The notes beneath the pieces are model-generated. The model saw only the letters and a program-made list of their open reading frames with translations, did not search any database and was not told the origin of the DNA. Below, in pieces: positions 63,967 to 64,000 of a DNA stretch of 64,000 bases; position 1 is the stretch's first letter, and every line of letters begins with the position of its first letter. The position numbers and the translations under genes were made by a program. Source of the stretch: Hyposmocoma kahamanoa (taxonomy: Eukaryota; Arthropoda; Insecta; Lepidoptera; Cosmopterigidae); contig NW_020653712.1 of assembly GCF_003589595.1 (NCBI RefSeq), positions 442,443-506,442 on the forward strand, written 5' to 3'.

Positions 63967-64000
63967 TTTAACCGACTCTAAAAAAAGTAGAGATGATACG
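63967..64000. repeat. D-family element, cut by the window end
   Basis: TTTTTAACCGACTCTAAAAA, then AAGTAGAGATGATACG; only the terminal repeat is inside the window. Confidence 0.6.

Overview
The window reads as AT-rich insect nuclear DNA, almost certainly from a moth or butterfly. It has interrupted genes with GT/AG introns, several tRNA-derived SINEs, copia and non-LTR retrotransposons, and many short families that from memory are typical of lepidopteran genomes. There is no bacterial or viral gene organisation. One assembly gap of N lies at 41180-42056.

Two host genes can be built from their exons, both on the minus strand. (1) 7066-15709 is a four-exon glutathione-peroxidase-fold gene of 233 codons. 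Its exons join in phase with consensus splice sites, yet the peroxidatic Cys/Sec position is Ser and the catalytic Trp position is Ser, so it looks like a maintained non-catalytic member of the family. (2) 23529-48339 is single-minded (sim), a bHLH-PAS transcription factor. Seven exons are recognised: bHLH at 48118-48339, PAS-A at 47409-47584, 46898-47019 and 45705-45825, PAS-B at 25575-25681 and 24948-25095, and the C-terminal tail with stop at 23529-24090. About 65 codons between 45705 and 25681 are missing, and the N gap in that intron is the obvious place for them. The bHLH exon begins at a splice acceptor, so a non-coding 5' exon must lie further right, inside 48340-64000 or beyond.

The rest is mostly mobile DNA. 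Left to right: a broken gene of a DUF7869-like, probably transposon-borne protein (692-3137); a solo LTR with a 5-bp target duplication (3469-3818); AAGCGC-rich hAT-like repeats (4690-6795); GPx introns holding a nested pile (A-family repeat, inverted-repeat element, copia, then a CR1/Jockey-type LINE, 11305-15400); a plus-strand terminal exon of unknown gene (16531-16644); a 3' fragment of an RTE-type LINE with a 16-bp duplication (16764-16954); several MITEs with clear terminal inverted repeats; a Jockey-type LINE inside the long sim intron (29680-31729); and the upstream flank of sim (48340-64000), in which I see only repeats.

Three repeat families dominate. Family A, about 300 bp, ends in ATAAAA and has more than twenty copies. 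Family C is a tRNA-derived SINE with A and B boxes. Family D is a short element with AACCGACTTCAAAA terminal inverted repeats. All coordinates were counted by eye. Exon borders are probably exact or within a base or two; repeat borders may be off by 5-30 bases. No search or alignment program was run, and family names rest on recalled motifs.
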